From Bog-375 sp049587755 (GTDB lineage Bacteria > Acidobacteriota > Terriglobia > Bryobacterales > Bryobacteraceae), in the NCBI GenBank assembly GCA_049587755.1, contig JBAVEN010000094.1:1-64000 (forward strand): a stretch of DNA of 64,000 nt. The letters are read 5' to 3'. The translations under genes were made by a program, and so were the position numbers. Below are positions 52,642 through 61,382 of this stretch, one piece after another. The number at the start of each line of letters is the position of its first letter. Position 1 is the first letter of the stretch. Under the pieces are notes generated by a model. The model worked only from the letters and a program-made list of their open reading frames with translations. It was not told the DNA's origin and did not search any database.

Positions 52642-53253
52642 TCAATCGCCGATTGATTGCTTCAGTGTTGTATTACTCGGTTCTGCGAAAACCTCGATCC
52701 AACCGGGACGAGGCCGCTTAGCATAGCCTTCGTTGATGAGTATTCCGCCAACGTATGCGGCCGGACCCATTTTGGTATTCCAGTGAATCTTGATCCATTC
52801 TCCAAAGCTCCCCGGTTCGGGGTGAGAGAAGTTTAGTCCAGCTCTGACTTCCTTGCCTCGAAATGCCTGCAGAAGGGCCGACCATTGCTCGGCACTAAAC
52901 CTAAGCTTGTACGAGGTCCTTTGGCCTGGCCAGACTGTCGTGCCTGTTTGAACACTTCCGCAGTAGACGAAGGTTGCCTGCCCGCCGAACGTAGGGCACC
53001 CCCGTCGCTGCTCTGTCCCGGACGTGTCGCTCGGCCGCTTGACCGCACTATCGTGGCTGCTATTGGAACTTGCCATTTGGGCCGGCTGCACCACGCATCC
53101 GGCAAGATAACGTTCTAGGTCTTCTTCACCGATGCGGAGCTCTCCGTCAATTAGGTACGCCCGAAGTTGACCCGATTTCACGAGCCTGGCGATGCGCTCA
53201 GGCTCAAGGTTCGAGAGGTCGGCTAAATCTTGCGTTTTATAGAGCCTCTGCAT
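52642..53253 (-). CDS. Excisionase/MerR-like HTH protein with unknown C-terminal domain
   Basis: Predicted 203-aa protein, first gene of the four-gene run. Residues 1-52 (YKTQDLADLSNLEPERIARLVKSGQL...IGEEDLERYLAG) form an excisionase-type winged helix. A Ser/Thr-rich linker leads to a compact beta-rich domain (residues about 95-190, TSYKLRFSAEQWSALLQAFRGKEVRAG...WIKIHWNTKMGP) of no family I know. AAGGA lies close before ATG 53253. It could be the cassette regulator or a DNA-recognition subunit. Confidence 0.75.
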   Translation of the reverse strand: MQRLYKTQDLADLSNLEPERIARLVKSGQLRAYLIDGELRIGEEDLERYLAGCVVQPAQMASSNSSHDSAVKRPSDTSGTEQRRGCPTFGGQATFVYCGSVQTGTTVWPGQRTSYKLRFSAEQWSALLQAFRGKEVRAGLNFSHPEPGSFGEWIKIHWNTKMGPAAYVGGILINEGYAKRPRPGWIEVFAEPSNTTLKQSIGD

Positions 53254-53535
53254 ACGTTCCTTGGAGGTTTACTGCCATTCTAATCGATTTATAGATCATA
53301 CTGTATCACTATTATGTTTCCACAGTCAAATGTTTTATAGAACCATCCGACGGAAAACCCGGTTCCAAAGGCGGATTGAAACGGCTGGTTGGCAGTACAT
53401 GAGGCAATCACCACGGAACTGGGGGAGCCATTGAATCCAAAGAGAATACGGCCGGCAAGAGCCCTCGCCAAAGGGGGGGGCCGGTTTTTGGGTAACGGAA
53501 GGCTCCTAAGAATGTGTGCAGAGAATACCTCAGCT
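53254..53535. other. AT-richer upstream region of the GHKL/methyltransferase cassette
   Basis: This 282-bp region, visibly AT-richer than the host, presumably holds the cassette promoter on the minus strand. A run of G near 53471 and no recognised gene are noted; no direct repeat with the other cassette edge was seen. Confidence 0.5.
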
Positions 53536-54114
53536 TCACTTCCGATTAGGCTTGAGGAGATCGATGCGGCTACCGCTCGCTGAGCGCTCGATGAGATGCG
53601 CCAGCCGTCGCGCGCGCGTCTCTTCTCGCTTCGCGCTCATCACCCAGAAGGTCGCGGTTTTCCGGTAGCCGGGCGGCTGCGCATCGAAAAACGACGCCGC
53701 CTTGCGGTTGGCGCGCAAGGCCGCTTCCAGCGCCTGATCGAGCTTTCCGCGCTCGCGCTCGTAGGAATACTGCCTCGTCTTCTGCTCGTCGCGCTCGCCA
53801 AATGCTCGTAGCCCGGATGGCTGCATCAGCCCTTGAGAGGTAAGTTCCCGAACGCGCTTGATGTTTACCGCGCTCCAGATGCTGCCCGGTTTCCGAGGTG
53901 TGAACCGGATCGTGTACGCATCCGCGTCGATTCGTTTGCGGACACCGTCGATCCAGCCGAAGGAAAGCGCCGCGTCCAGCGCCTGCGGATAGGTGATGCC
54001 GCCGCCGTCCGATTCTTTCCGGTACAACCCTATCAGCAGCTCGCGCGTAGTGGCGTGGTGTTGGTCGAGCCACCCGCGAAAGTCCGCCGCCGATTTGAAG
54101 AATGTGGGTTTCAT
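53536..54114 (-). CDS. YdeI/OmpD-associated family protein
   Basis: Predicted 192-aa cytoplasmic protein. Family blocks: FRGWLDQHHATTRELLIGLYRKESDGGGITYPQALDAALSFGWIDG, RFTPRKPGSIWSAVNIKRV, and AKREETRARRLAHLIE near the end. The family is linked to bacteriocin protection in annotation, but its biochemical role is unknown. It lies 11 bp downstream of galE on the same strand and is probably co-transcribed. Confidence 0.88.
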   Translation of the reverse strand: MKPTFFKSAADFRGWLDQHHATTRELLIGLYRKESDGGGITYPQALDAALSFGWIDGVRKRIDADAYTIRFTPRKPGSIWSAVNIKRVRELTSQGLMQPSGLRAFGERDEQKTRQYSYERERGKLDQALEAALRANRKAASFFDAQPPGYRKTATFWVMSAKREETRARRLAHLIERSASGSRIDLLKPNRK

Positions 54115-54125
54115 CCCCGGAGCCG

Positions 54126-55103
54126 CTAGCCGTGGGAACGCGCGAAGTCCCAGGCGTGGGTGACGATGGTCTTCAACTCGCTCGATTGCGGCTGCCAGCC
54201 GAGCGTGGCGCGGAGTTTGTCGGAACTCGCCACCAGGCGCGCCGGGTCGCCCGCGCGCCGCGCGCCGGTCACATACGGCACCTTCTGCCCGGTGACCTCT
54301 TCCACCGCGCGGATCACTTCCATCACCGAATGGCCCGAGCCCGTTCCCACGTTGAACTGGTCGCTCGCGCCCCCGGCCAGCAGGTATTCGAGCGCCAGGA
54401 TGTGAGCTTCGGCCAGGTCTTCCACGTGGATGTAATCGCGGATGCAGGTTCCATCGGGCGTGTCGTAGTCTTCGCCAAAAACCGTCACCGGTTCGCCGGA
54501 GAGCACCGCGCGCAGGATGAGCGGGATGAGGTGCGTCTCCGGCTGGTGCTGTTCGCCCAGCCCGCCGGCGGGCGCGGCGCCGGCGGCGTTGAAATAGCGC
54601 AGGCAGACGCTGGTGAGATGGTGGATTCGGTCGAACCAGCCGAGCAGCCTTTCCACCATCACCTTCGATTCGCCATACGGACTCAGCGCCTGAATGGGAA
54701 ACGTTTCGAGGATCGGAACCGCGCGCGGATTGCCGTACACGGCGGCGGTGGACGAAAACACGATGTGCTTCACGCCCGCGCGCAGCATGGCGGCCAGCAG
54801 GGACAGCGAGCCCGCGACGTTGTTGACAAAGTACCGTTCCGGCTCTGCCATCGATTCGCCCACCGCGATGAAGGCGGCAAAATGCACCACCGCCTCGGTC
54901 TTCAGTTGCCGCATCAGCTCTTCGATCGCAGCCGTATCGGCTATATCCATCTCGTACAGCCGCCCGGCCGGCACATTTTGCCGGTAGCCTTTCGAAAGGT
55001 TGTCCACCACCGCCACGTCGTAGCCGCGTTCGAGCAGCAGACGCACCGTGTGCGAACCAATGTATCCGGCGCCGCCGGTGACAAGAATTTTCCGTGTAGC
55101 CAC
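54126..55103 (-). CDS. galE: UDP-glucose 4-epimerase
   Basis: Predicted 325-aa short-chain dehydrogenase-fold enzyme that interconverts UDP-glucose and UDP-galactose. NAD-binding GGAGYIG is at residues 10-16, the catalytic set is Ser118/Thr119 with Tyr143 and Lys147 (YGESK), and CLRYFNAAGA, TPDGTCIRDYIHV and NVGTGSG are GalE blocks. The start is GTG 55103. It may supply UDP-galactose for the surface glycans implied by other genes in the window. Confidence 0.93.
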   Translation of the reverse strand: MATRKILVTGGAGYIGSHTVRLLLERGYDVAVVDNLSKGYRQNVPAGRLYEMDIADTAAIEELMRQLKTEAVVHFAAFIAVGESMAEPERYFVNNVAGSLSLLAAMLRAGVKHIVFSSTAAVYGNPRAVPILETFPIQALSPYGESKVMVERLLGWFDRIHHLTSVCLRYFNAAGAAPAGGLGEQHQPETHLIPLILRAVLSGEPVTVFGEDYDTPDGTCIRDYIHVEDLAEAHILALEYLLAGGASDQFNVGTGSGHSVMEVIRAVEEVTGQKVPYVTGARRAGDPARLVASSDKLRATLGWQPQSSELKTIVTHAWDFARSHG

Positions 55104-55183
55104 GAGTTTAGTGCCTGTCGTGAAATAACCAGTTTAATTGCCGGCGACCGCTTCCAAACGGTGGCGGCTCCGATGCACCTTCA

Positions 55184-55210
55184 GCGCCGCGACCGTTAAG
55201 GAGCGGTTGA
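55184..55210 (+). repeat. Dispersed repeat copy
   Basis: GCCGCGACCGTTAAGGAGCG at 55186-55205 and flanks match the core CCGCGACCGTGAGGGAGCGG with changes. It lies between galE and the TPR-like gene. Confidence 0.65.
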
Positions 55211-55298
55211 TACATTTGCGGCGAAACGAGCCTCGCCTTTGCCTGCCCTCACGCGCCCAACCGCACCGGCGCGCCAAAGCTTGCTCACACTGATCCGT

Positions 55299-56207
55299 TC
55301 AGCGCATGCCGGCGGCTTCGGCCTTCATCGCCTGGGCATTGTGCCAGGCCTGCTGCGCCACCGAACTCTGAATGGCGGCGGCTTGCTCGCTGAACTTGGC
55401 GCCTTCCAGAACCCTTGCCTTGCTCATGGTCATCTTGCCGAATTGGTAGTTGGCGATGCCGAGCTGGAATAGTGTATTCGCGTACGTTGCTGAATTGCCT
55501 TTCGCGTAAGGCAGCGCGGCGCGCAGGTACCTGTCGGCATCCACCCAACGCGAGGTGCCGGCAGAAGCTAGGCCCGCCATGTAATAGGAGGGGCCGAGCG
55601 ACACGTCCCGTTTGCGGTCCCAGTCGGCCTCGCTCACGCCTTCCGGCGGCTTGGGATGGCTGTTCCACAGCGCGATGATACGCGTGGAAAAAGTCAACTG
55701 GCGCTCGGTCTGGCCGTGGGTGAACGCATGATTGGCTAAGAAGATCAGCAGGTCGGGATTCTCCGGGAAGTTCGCCAGGGCCTTTTCCGCAATCTCCGGA
55801 ATCCTCGCGCTGGCGCCGGTCTTGGCGAGAGCTGCCAGGTATGGCTGATAGCCCAGGTCCAGGTATTTGCTCTTGGGGTTCTGCTGTTCCAATGTTGCAA
55901 TCAGGTCCACCATTACGGGCGCTTCGGACTGCGCGGCCGTGGCGTAAAGCGCATATTCGGTGTAGGTGTCGATGGCCCGCAAGTCCTCGAGGCGCTTCTT
56001 CACGGCGTCGGGGTCAGTGTCGGCCGGCTTCGCCATCTCCTGGTGCGCCAGGGCGCTGGTTTCCGTCGCCAGCTTCTTGACCGCCGCGGCATCCTTCTTG
56101 GCTACCGCTTCCTGCAAGCTCGTATAATCAGTGTCCACGTCCTGGGCCGCGGCGACGGCGGCTCCGGCAACGAGAAAAACGGCCATCCAAAGACCGCATC
56201 GGGTCAT
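55299..56207 (-). CDS. Secreted TPR-like protein
   Basis: Predicted 302-aa exported protein. The signal peptide is residues 1-21 (ends AAAAQ). The rest is helical with TPR-like spacing (AEKALANFPENPDLLIFLANHAF, ADRYLRAALPYAKGNSATYANTLFQLGIANYQFG). It is probably a periplasmic scaffold; no partner is evident. It is followed on the same strand by galE. Confidence 0.78.
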   Translation of the reverse strand: MTRCGLWMAVFLVAGAAVAAAQDVDTDYTSLQEAVAKKDAAAVKKLATETSALAHQEMAKPADTDPDAVKKRLEDLRAIDTYTEYALYATAAQSEAPVMVDLIATLEQQNPKSKYLDLGYQPYLAALAKTGASARIPEIAEKALANFPENPDLLIFLANHAFTHGQTERQLTFSTRIIALWNSHPKPPEGVSEADWDRKRDVSLGPSYYMAGLASAGTSRWVDADRYLRAALPYAKGNSATYANTLFQLGIANYQFGKMTMSKARVLEGAKFSEQAAAIQSSVAQQAWHNAQAMKAEAAGMR

Positions 56208-56303
56208 GGCAATTGTCCTCCAAAAGTCCGGCTTTGAATCAGTTGGATTATAACCCCCGGCGCGGTTGTTGGGAAGGGAATCGGACCTGTTTGTCGGACG
56301 ATC

Positions 56304-57425
56304 CTACCGGGCCGGCGTGAGTTTCAGGATCATGCCCATGTCGGTGGCGATCCACATATTGCCTTCGTCCACCGCCGCCAGGATGGCGCGGTGGGCCTCG
56401 GCGCGGTAATCCACCGGCATCTCTTTCCACGCGATGTAATCCGTGCTGGCCAGCACACGCACTTTGCCGGGGACTACATCGCGCAGTTTTCCCTGCACGC
56501 TCGTGCCGGCCAGGTACGCCGTGCCATTCGGGGCCAGCCAGATGTCGCTGACGGCAAACTCCGGGGCCTTGTAAATGCTGACGTTTCTGCCGCTGTGCCA
56601 GTCGAGGCGGTAGACCTCGCTCGGGTAGTGGAAGCCCTCCGAGTACACAGTCAGCCCCAAGCCGCGTCCGTCCGGCAAGAGACGCACTCGTTCCAGTTCT
56701 CCGAATAACGAGGCCGTGCGCGAACTCCAGGTTTTGCCCTGGTCATGCGTGGTCAGGGTGTAATTCAAGTGGGGCAGATCGGAGCGCAGCAGCGCCGACG
56801 CCGGGTCCATCCAGTCCGGCTCCTCGCCGCCCCAGCGGCGTTCCGGTATATTCCAGCCCGTGACCAGCGCGGTCTCCGGGTTGGCGAAAGTAATCCACGT
56901 GTAGGCGCTGTACTTCGGATCGCCCGGCGGTTCGGCGGCAGCCGCCACCGGTTTCCAATGCCGCCCTCCGTCGTGCGTTTCCAAAATCGATTTGCGTGCG
57001 CCCACCGCCCATCCGTTGCTTTCATCCAGGAACGAGACGTGGAGGATTTCCGCCGGCGGCTTGGGCAGCTTGACCCAATTCTTGCCCGCCTCCGTGGTTC
57101 GCCAAAGGCCCTTGGTGGTCACCAGCCAGCCCAGGTTCTCATTGAGAAAGAACAAGGAGACCGGCATCTCCGCCAGCGGCAGCCGCTGCCAGTGCTCGCC
57201 CGAATCCGAGGTCACCAGCGAGACCGGCTGGTCGTGCTTCCCGTCGGTAATGAAACCCACCGCCACGCCGCGCTGCGCGGAAGGGAAAGTCAGGTCCGTG
57301 AAGACCAGCCCGGTTTTGTCCTGGTCGTAGAGGTACTTCGTTTCCCACCGCTGTGCCGCAAGCGGAGCCACCAGCGCCGCGGCCACGGCCGCCGCGACGG
57401 CCCATCCAGCCGGGCGAAAGCTCAT
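56304..57425 (-). CDS. Secreted BNR/Ycf48-like beta-propeller protein
   Basis: Predicted 373-aa exported protein. The signal peptide is residues 1-24. Repeated blades carry the BNR/Ycf48 pattern: VTSDSGEHWQRL, WRTTEAGKNWVKL, LETHDGGRHWKPV, TTHDQGKTWSS. In photosynthetic organisms Ycf48 helps assemble photosystem II; in heterotrophs these proteins are uncharacterised. It lies 4 bp after the GAF gene on the same strand, so they share a transcript. Confidence 0.82.
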   Translation of the reverse strand: MSFRPAGWAVAAAVAAALVAPLAAQRWETKYLYDQDKTGLVFTDLTFPSAQRGVAVGFITDGKHDQPVSLVTSDSGEHWQRLPLAEMPVSLFFLNENLGWLVTTKGLWRTTEAGKNWVKLPKPPAEILHVSFLDESNGWAVGARKSILETHDGGRHWKPVAAAAEPPGDPKYSAYTWITFANPETALVTGWNIPERRWGGEEPDWMDPASALLRSDLPHLNYTLTTHDQGKTWSSRTASLFGELERVRLLPDGRGLGLTVYSEGFHYPSEVYRLDWHSGRNVSIYKAPEFAVSDIWLAPNGTAYLAGTSVQGKLRDVVPGKVRVLASTDYIAWKEMPVDYRAEAHRAILAAVDEGNMWIATDMGMILKLTPAR

Positions 57426-57429
57426 AGCT

Positions 57430-58026
57430 CTATTCTTTCATCGAAACCGGGCCCGAGGAAAGCACCAGGTCCACATGGTTCGCCGAATCCACCGCGTCCG
57501 GCGACATGCGGGCCAGCACCAGCACGCAGCCGATCTGTTCGCCCACCGTGGTCAGAACCTCCATCTCGCTCCCCGTATGCTGGTGCGGCAGCCGGTGCTG
57601 CACGTTGATGACCCCCACCACGCGATTGCGCGCAATCACCGGAGATGAAAGAAACGCCTCATACGTGTCTTCGGGCAACTCGCCGAATTTCTTGAAGCGC
57701 GGGTCCTTGTAAGCTTCCCTCGAGATGGCCACCAGCCGCCGCTCATTGGCCACCCAGCCGGTCAGGCCTTCCTGGCGCCGCAGCCGCACCTTGCCGATGG
57801 TGGACGGGTGCGGCGTGTTGGAAGCGCACAACACCAGGTCCTCGCCATCCGCCAGGTACACCAGGCAGGAATCGCACTGCGTGAACTCCACCACCAGCGA
57901 GACCACCCCTTGCAAAACTTCCTGCAGGCTCATTTCCCGCACCATGAAGCGGCTGATTTTCTGGAAGAGGCGCAGTTGCTGTTCCGTGCGCTCCAGGCGC
58001 ACCTCGAGCTCTTTGGGTTTGGCCAC
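57430..58026 (-). CDS. GAF-domain protein
   Basis: Predicted 198-aa cytoplasmic protein. A short N-terminal helix (ELEVRLERTEQQLRLFQKISRFM) leads to a GAF domain (CDSCLVYLADGEDLVLCASNTPH, GLTGWVANERRLVAISREAYKDPRF, SSPVIARNRVVGVINVQHR). GAF domains bind small ligands or sense redox; no output domain is attached. The GTG start is at 58026. Confidence 0.88.
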   Translation of the reverse strand: MAKPKELEVRLERTEQQLRLFQKISRFMVREMSLQEVLQGVVSLVVEFTQCDSCLVYLADGEDLVLCASNTPHPSTIGKVRLRRQEGLTGWVANERRLVAISREAYKDPRFKKFGELPEDTYEAFLSSPVIARNRVVGVINVQHRLPHQHTGSEMEVLTTVGEQIGCVLVLARMSPDAVDSANHVDLVLSSGPVSMKE

Positions 58027-58076
58027 GACGTCTTTATTATAGCCTTGGCCTCCGCCCTGCCCCGACTCGGTTTGTT

Positions 58077-58131
58077 ACAGAGCCGCAACCGTTCTGCTTC
58101 GGAGCCGCGGCCGTCAGGGAGCGGTTGCTAC
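58077..58131 (+). repeat. Dispersed repeat, two partial units
   Basis: AGAGCCGCAACCG at about 58079 is followed by GGAGCCGCGGCCGTCAGGGA then GCGGTTGC at 58101-58128. Both are relatives of the core CCGCGACCGTGAGGGAGCGG, close to the GAF gene start and the glgB stop. Confidence 0.7.
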
Positions 58132-58152
58132 CGTTCCCTCCAAGCCATTCCC

Positions 58153-60339
58153 TTACCGTTTGCGGAAGGCCACCACGGCCAGCGGCGGCAGCGTCACTGC
58201 GATGCTCCACTTGCGGCCATGCATGGGAACCGGCCGCGTGGACACCAGTCCGGCGTTGCCCAGGTTGGAGCCGCCGAACAGCTCCGAATCGGTGTTCAGA
58301 ATCTCTTCGTAGAAGCCCTCTTCAGGCACCCCGAATCCGTAGCCGGTGCGCGGCACGGGCGTGAAGTTGCAGCAGAAGAGAATGAAGTCCTTGGGATCCT
58401 CCGCGCGCCGCAGGAAGGCGATGACGGAGTTCGCCGAATCGCGAAAGTCCACCCACTCGAAGCCGCGATAGTGAAAATCCACCTGGTACAGCGCCGGGCT
58501 GGAACGGTAGAGGCGGTTCAGCTCTCGCACCAGCGCCTGCAGCTTGCGATGATAGTCGAATTCCAGCAATTCCCAGCGGACCTGGCCGCCGCTGTTCCAC
58601 TCTTCGCGCTGGCCGATGTCCTGCCCCATGAATAGCAGCTTCTTGCCCGGGTGCCCCCACATGTAGGCCAGGAACGCGCGCACGTTGGCGAACTGGCGCC
58701 ACTCGTCGCCAGGCATTTTGTTGATCAGCGAGCCCTTGCCGTGCACTACTTCGTCGTGCGAAATCGGCAGCACGAAGTTTTCCGTGAACGCATACAGCAG
58801 GCTGAAGGTGATGCTGTTGTGGTGGAACTTGCGATGCACCGGGTCCTTGCTGAAGTATTCCAGCATGTCGTGCATCCAGCCCATATTCCACTTCATGGTG
58901 AAGCCGAGTCCGTTCAGATAGACGGGCTTGGAGACGCCGGGAAAAGCGGTCGATTCCTCCGCCGCGGTGAAGACGCCCGGCTCCTTGTGCGCCAGCTCAT
59001 TGAAGCGCCGCAGAAAATCGATGGCCTCCAGGTTCTCATTGCCGCCGAACTGGTTGGGCAGCCAATCGCCGGGCTGGCGCGAATAATCCAGGTACAGCAT
59101 GGAAGCCACCGCATCCACCCGCAGCCCGTCGATGTGGTACTCCTTCAGCCAGAACAGGGCGTTGGAAGTCAGGAAGGCGCGCACTTCGTTGCGCCCGTAA
59201 TTGAAAATCAGCGTGCCCCAGTCCAGGTGCTCGCCTTTGCGCGGGTCGGCGTGTTCGTAAAGCGCAGTGCCGTCGAAAAAAACCAGCCCGTGCGCGTCCT
59301 TGGGAAAGTGCGCGGGCACCCAATCCACCAGCACTCCGATGCCCGCCTGGTGGCAGCAGTCCACGAAGTACTTGAAATCGTCCGGCGTGCCAAAACGCGA
59401 AGTCGGGGCAAAGTAGCCGATCACCTGGTAGCCCCACGATCCCGAAAACGGGTGTTCCATGATGGGCAGCAGCTCAATGTGCGTGTAGCCCATCCGCGTG
59501 ACGTATTCGACCAGCTTCACCGCCATCTCGCGGTACGTCAGCGGATGGCCCTGCGGATCCCGCATCCACGATTCGGCGTGAACTTCGTAAACCGAAACCG
59601 GCGATTTCAGCCAGTCGGTTTTGGCCCGGCGCTCGAACCACGCGGCATCGTTCCACTGGTAGCGGTCGATGTTCCACACCACCGACGCCGATTTGGGCGG
59701 CGTCTCGCACTCGAAGGCGTAGGGATCGGCCTTGAGCTGCTGATGGCCGGCGAAGCGCGACCGCACGTTGTACTTGTAGGTGGTTCCCTCACCCAGGCCC
59801 GGCACAAAAAGCTCCCAAAAGCCTCCGTTGCGGCGCCGCATCGGGTGACGGCGAATGTCCCAATCGTTGAACTCGCCGGCCACGGTCACGTTTTCCGCGT
59901 TCGGCGCCCACACCGCAAAGCGCACTCCGCGGACGCCATCGGCTTCCGCCAGGTGCGAGCCCAGCGTGCGATAAGCTTCGTGCAGCGTGCCTTCGCCGTG
60001 CAGGTAGATTTCGGTATCGGAGATCAATTGGCCGAAGCGGTACGGGTCCTCGATCTCGATGTCGCGCCCGTCCCACAAGTGCGCGCGGAGAGCATACCGC
60101 TGCGGCTCGCCCGCCAGTTGCGCGCAGAAGAAACCTTCGGCGTGCCTCTTTTCCATCGGCCAGGCCTGGCCGTCAACCAATGCCTCGGCGGTCTCGGCTT
60201 GCGGCAGGAACGCGCGCACTTCCCAGCGCGCCTGTCCGACTTTTCTGCGGATGCCGTGGGGGCCGAGGATCCGGAAGGCATCCCCGTGATATCCACCCAC
60301 GATGGATTCAATCTCTGCCGCGGTCATGAGAGCTGACAA
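58153..60339 (-). CDS. glgB: 1,4-alpha-glucan branching enzyme
   Basis: Predicted 728-aa GH13 enzyme that adds alpha-1,6 branches to glycogen. N-terminal carbohydrate-binding regions precede the TIM barrel with GLRVDAVASMLYLDYSR (nucleophile Asp409), AAEEST (acid/base Glu461/462) and ISHDEVVHGKGSLINKM. The length is standard. It stands alone without glgA or glgC neighbours in the window. Confidence 0.95.
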   Translation of the reverse strand: MSALMTAAEIESIVGGYHGDAFRILGPHGIRRKVGQARWEVRAFLPQAETAEALVDGQAWPMEKRHAEGFFCAQLAGEPQRYALRAHLWDGRDIEIEDPYRFGQLISDTEIYLHGEGTLHEAYRTLGSHLAEADGVRGVRFAVWAPNAENVTVAGEFNDWDIRRHPMRRRNGGFWELFVPGLGEGTTYKYNVRSRFAGHQQLKADPYAFECETPPKSASVVWNIDRYQWNDAAWFERRAKTDWLKSPVSVYEVHAESWMRDPQGHPLTYREMAVKLVEYVTRMGYTHIELLPIMEHPFSGSWGYQVIGYFAPTSRFGTPDDFKYFVDCCHQAGIGVLVDWVPAHFPKDAHGLVFFDGTALYEHADPRKGEHLDWGTLIFNYGRNEVRAFLTSNALFWLKEYHIDGLRVDAVASMLYLDYSRQPGDWLPNQFGGNENLEAIDFLRRFNELAHKEPGVFTAAEESTAFPGVSKPVYLNGLGFTMKWNMGWMHDMLEYFSKDPVHRKFHHNSITFSLLYAFTENFVLPISHDEVVHGKGSLINKMPGDEWRQFANVRAFLAYMWGHPGKKLLFMGQDIGQREEWNSGGQVRWELLEFDYHRKLQALVRELNRLYRSSPALYQVDFHYRGFEWVDFRDSANSVIAFLRRAEDPKDFILFCCNFTPVPRTGYGFGVPEEGFYEEILNTDSELFGGSNLGNAGLVSTRPVPMHGRKWSIAVTLPPLAVVAFRKR

Positions 60340-60378
60340 CGTCCGGTGATGTTATGCGAATCTCAATAATAGCCAACT

Positions 60379-61338
60379 ATGCAAGATTTTGCCGCGCAAG
60401 TGCCCAAGGCCGAGCTGCACCTGCACTTGGAAGGCTCGGTCGACGCCGAGACACTGCATGAACTGGACCCGGCCACGCCGCTCGCCGACTTGCGCGCGCT
60501 CTACCATTACCCGGACTTCAACGCCTTCCTGAAAACCTTCGGTGCGGTGGTAGTGCGCCTGGCGCGGCCGGAAGATTATGCGCTGGTTACGCGGCGCCTG
60601 CTGGAGCGCCTGGCCGCGCAGAATGTCCGCTACGCCGAAATCATCATCGCAGCCGGCGTGGTGCTGTGGAAGAAGCAGGAATTCGCCCCCATATTCGACG
60701 CCATTCACGATGCCGCGCTCGGCTCATCGGTTGAAGTGCGCTGGATTTTGGACGCCGTGCGCCAGTTCGGTGTCGAGCCCGCATGGGAAGTGGCCCGCCT
60801 GGCCGCCGCGCGGCAGGACCGCGGTGTGGTGGCTATAGGCATCGGCGGCAGCGAGGAGCGCGGGCCGGCCGAATGGTTCACCGAAGTTTTCGCCTTCGCC
60901 AAAGCCGCCGGCCTGCATCTCACCGCTCACGCCGGCGAGAGCGGCGGACCGGAATCCGTCTGGGCTGCCCTGCGCCTGGGCGCCGAACGCATCGGCCACG
61001 GCATCGCCGCCGTGCGCGACCCCGACTTGTTGCGCCATTTGCGCGACCACGATATCCCGCTCGAAATTTGCATCACCAGCAACCTGGTCACCGGCGTGGT
61101 GGCCCGCCTCGAAGACCACCCCCTTCGCGCTTTGTACGATGCCGGAGTCCCCATCGTGCTCAACACCGACGATCCCACCATGTTCGCTTGCACGCTAACA
61201 GACGAATACCGCCTGGCGGCGCGGGCCTTCGGTTTCACTGAGCCCGAGTTACGCGGCATCGCCGCTAATGGCTTCCGGTACGCGTTCGGCTGGCAAGGCC
61301 GCGCCAGCGGTGAGGCCGCTTCGGAGGCGCGACCGTGA
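60379..61338 (+). CDS. Adenosine-deaminase-family enzyme
   Basis: Predicted 319-aa metal-dependent deaminase. Zinc and catalytic residues: His14 and His16 (HLHLEGS), His184 with Glu187 (HAGES), His207 (GHGI) and Asp264/Asp265 (NTDDP). It could be adenosine deaminase or an aminodeoxyfutalosine deaminase of menaquinone synthesis; sequence alone does not decide. The last residues (SGEAASEARP) and stop come from a dispersed repeat at 61322-61347, so the native end may have been shorter. Confidence 0.87.
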   Translation: MQDFAAQVPKAELHLHLEGSVDAETLHELDPATPLADLRALYHYPDFNAFLKTFGAVVVRLARPEDYALVTRRLLERLAAQNVRYAEIIIAAGVVLWKKQEFAPIFDAIHDAALGSSVEVRWILDAVRQFGVEPAWEVARLAAARQDRGVVAIGIGGSEERGPAEWFTEVFAFAKAAGLHLTAHAGESGGPESVWAALRLGAERIGHGIAAVRDPDLLRHLRDHDIPLEICITSNLVTGVVARLEDHPLRALYDAGVPIVLNTDDPTMFACTLTDEYRLAARAFGFTEPELRGIAANGFRYAFGWQGRASGEAASEARP

Positions 61339-61347
61339 GGGAGCGGT
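61322..61347 (+). repeat. Dispersed repeat copy at the end of the deaminase gene
   Basis: GGCGCGACCGTGAGGGAGCG matches the core CCGCGACCGTGAGGGAGCGG almost fully. It supplies the stop codon of the deaminase frame and lies just before the next gene. Confidence 0.78.
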
Positions 61348-61382
61348 TAAAGGCGTCCTACAATAGCTCTCAAGGAGCGCAC

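Noticed and set aside
48508..53535. Integrase, tRNA or att-type direct repeats bounding the cassette
   Set aside because: Searched by eye at both edges; none found, so no integrative-element call is made.
53389..53583. Plus-strand frame of 64 codons near the YdeI-like gene
   Set aside because: It crosses a G-run, overlaps the YdeI-like gene antisense and lacks recognisable features.
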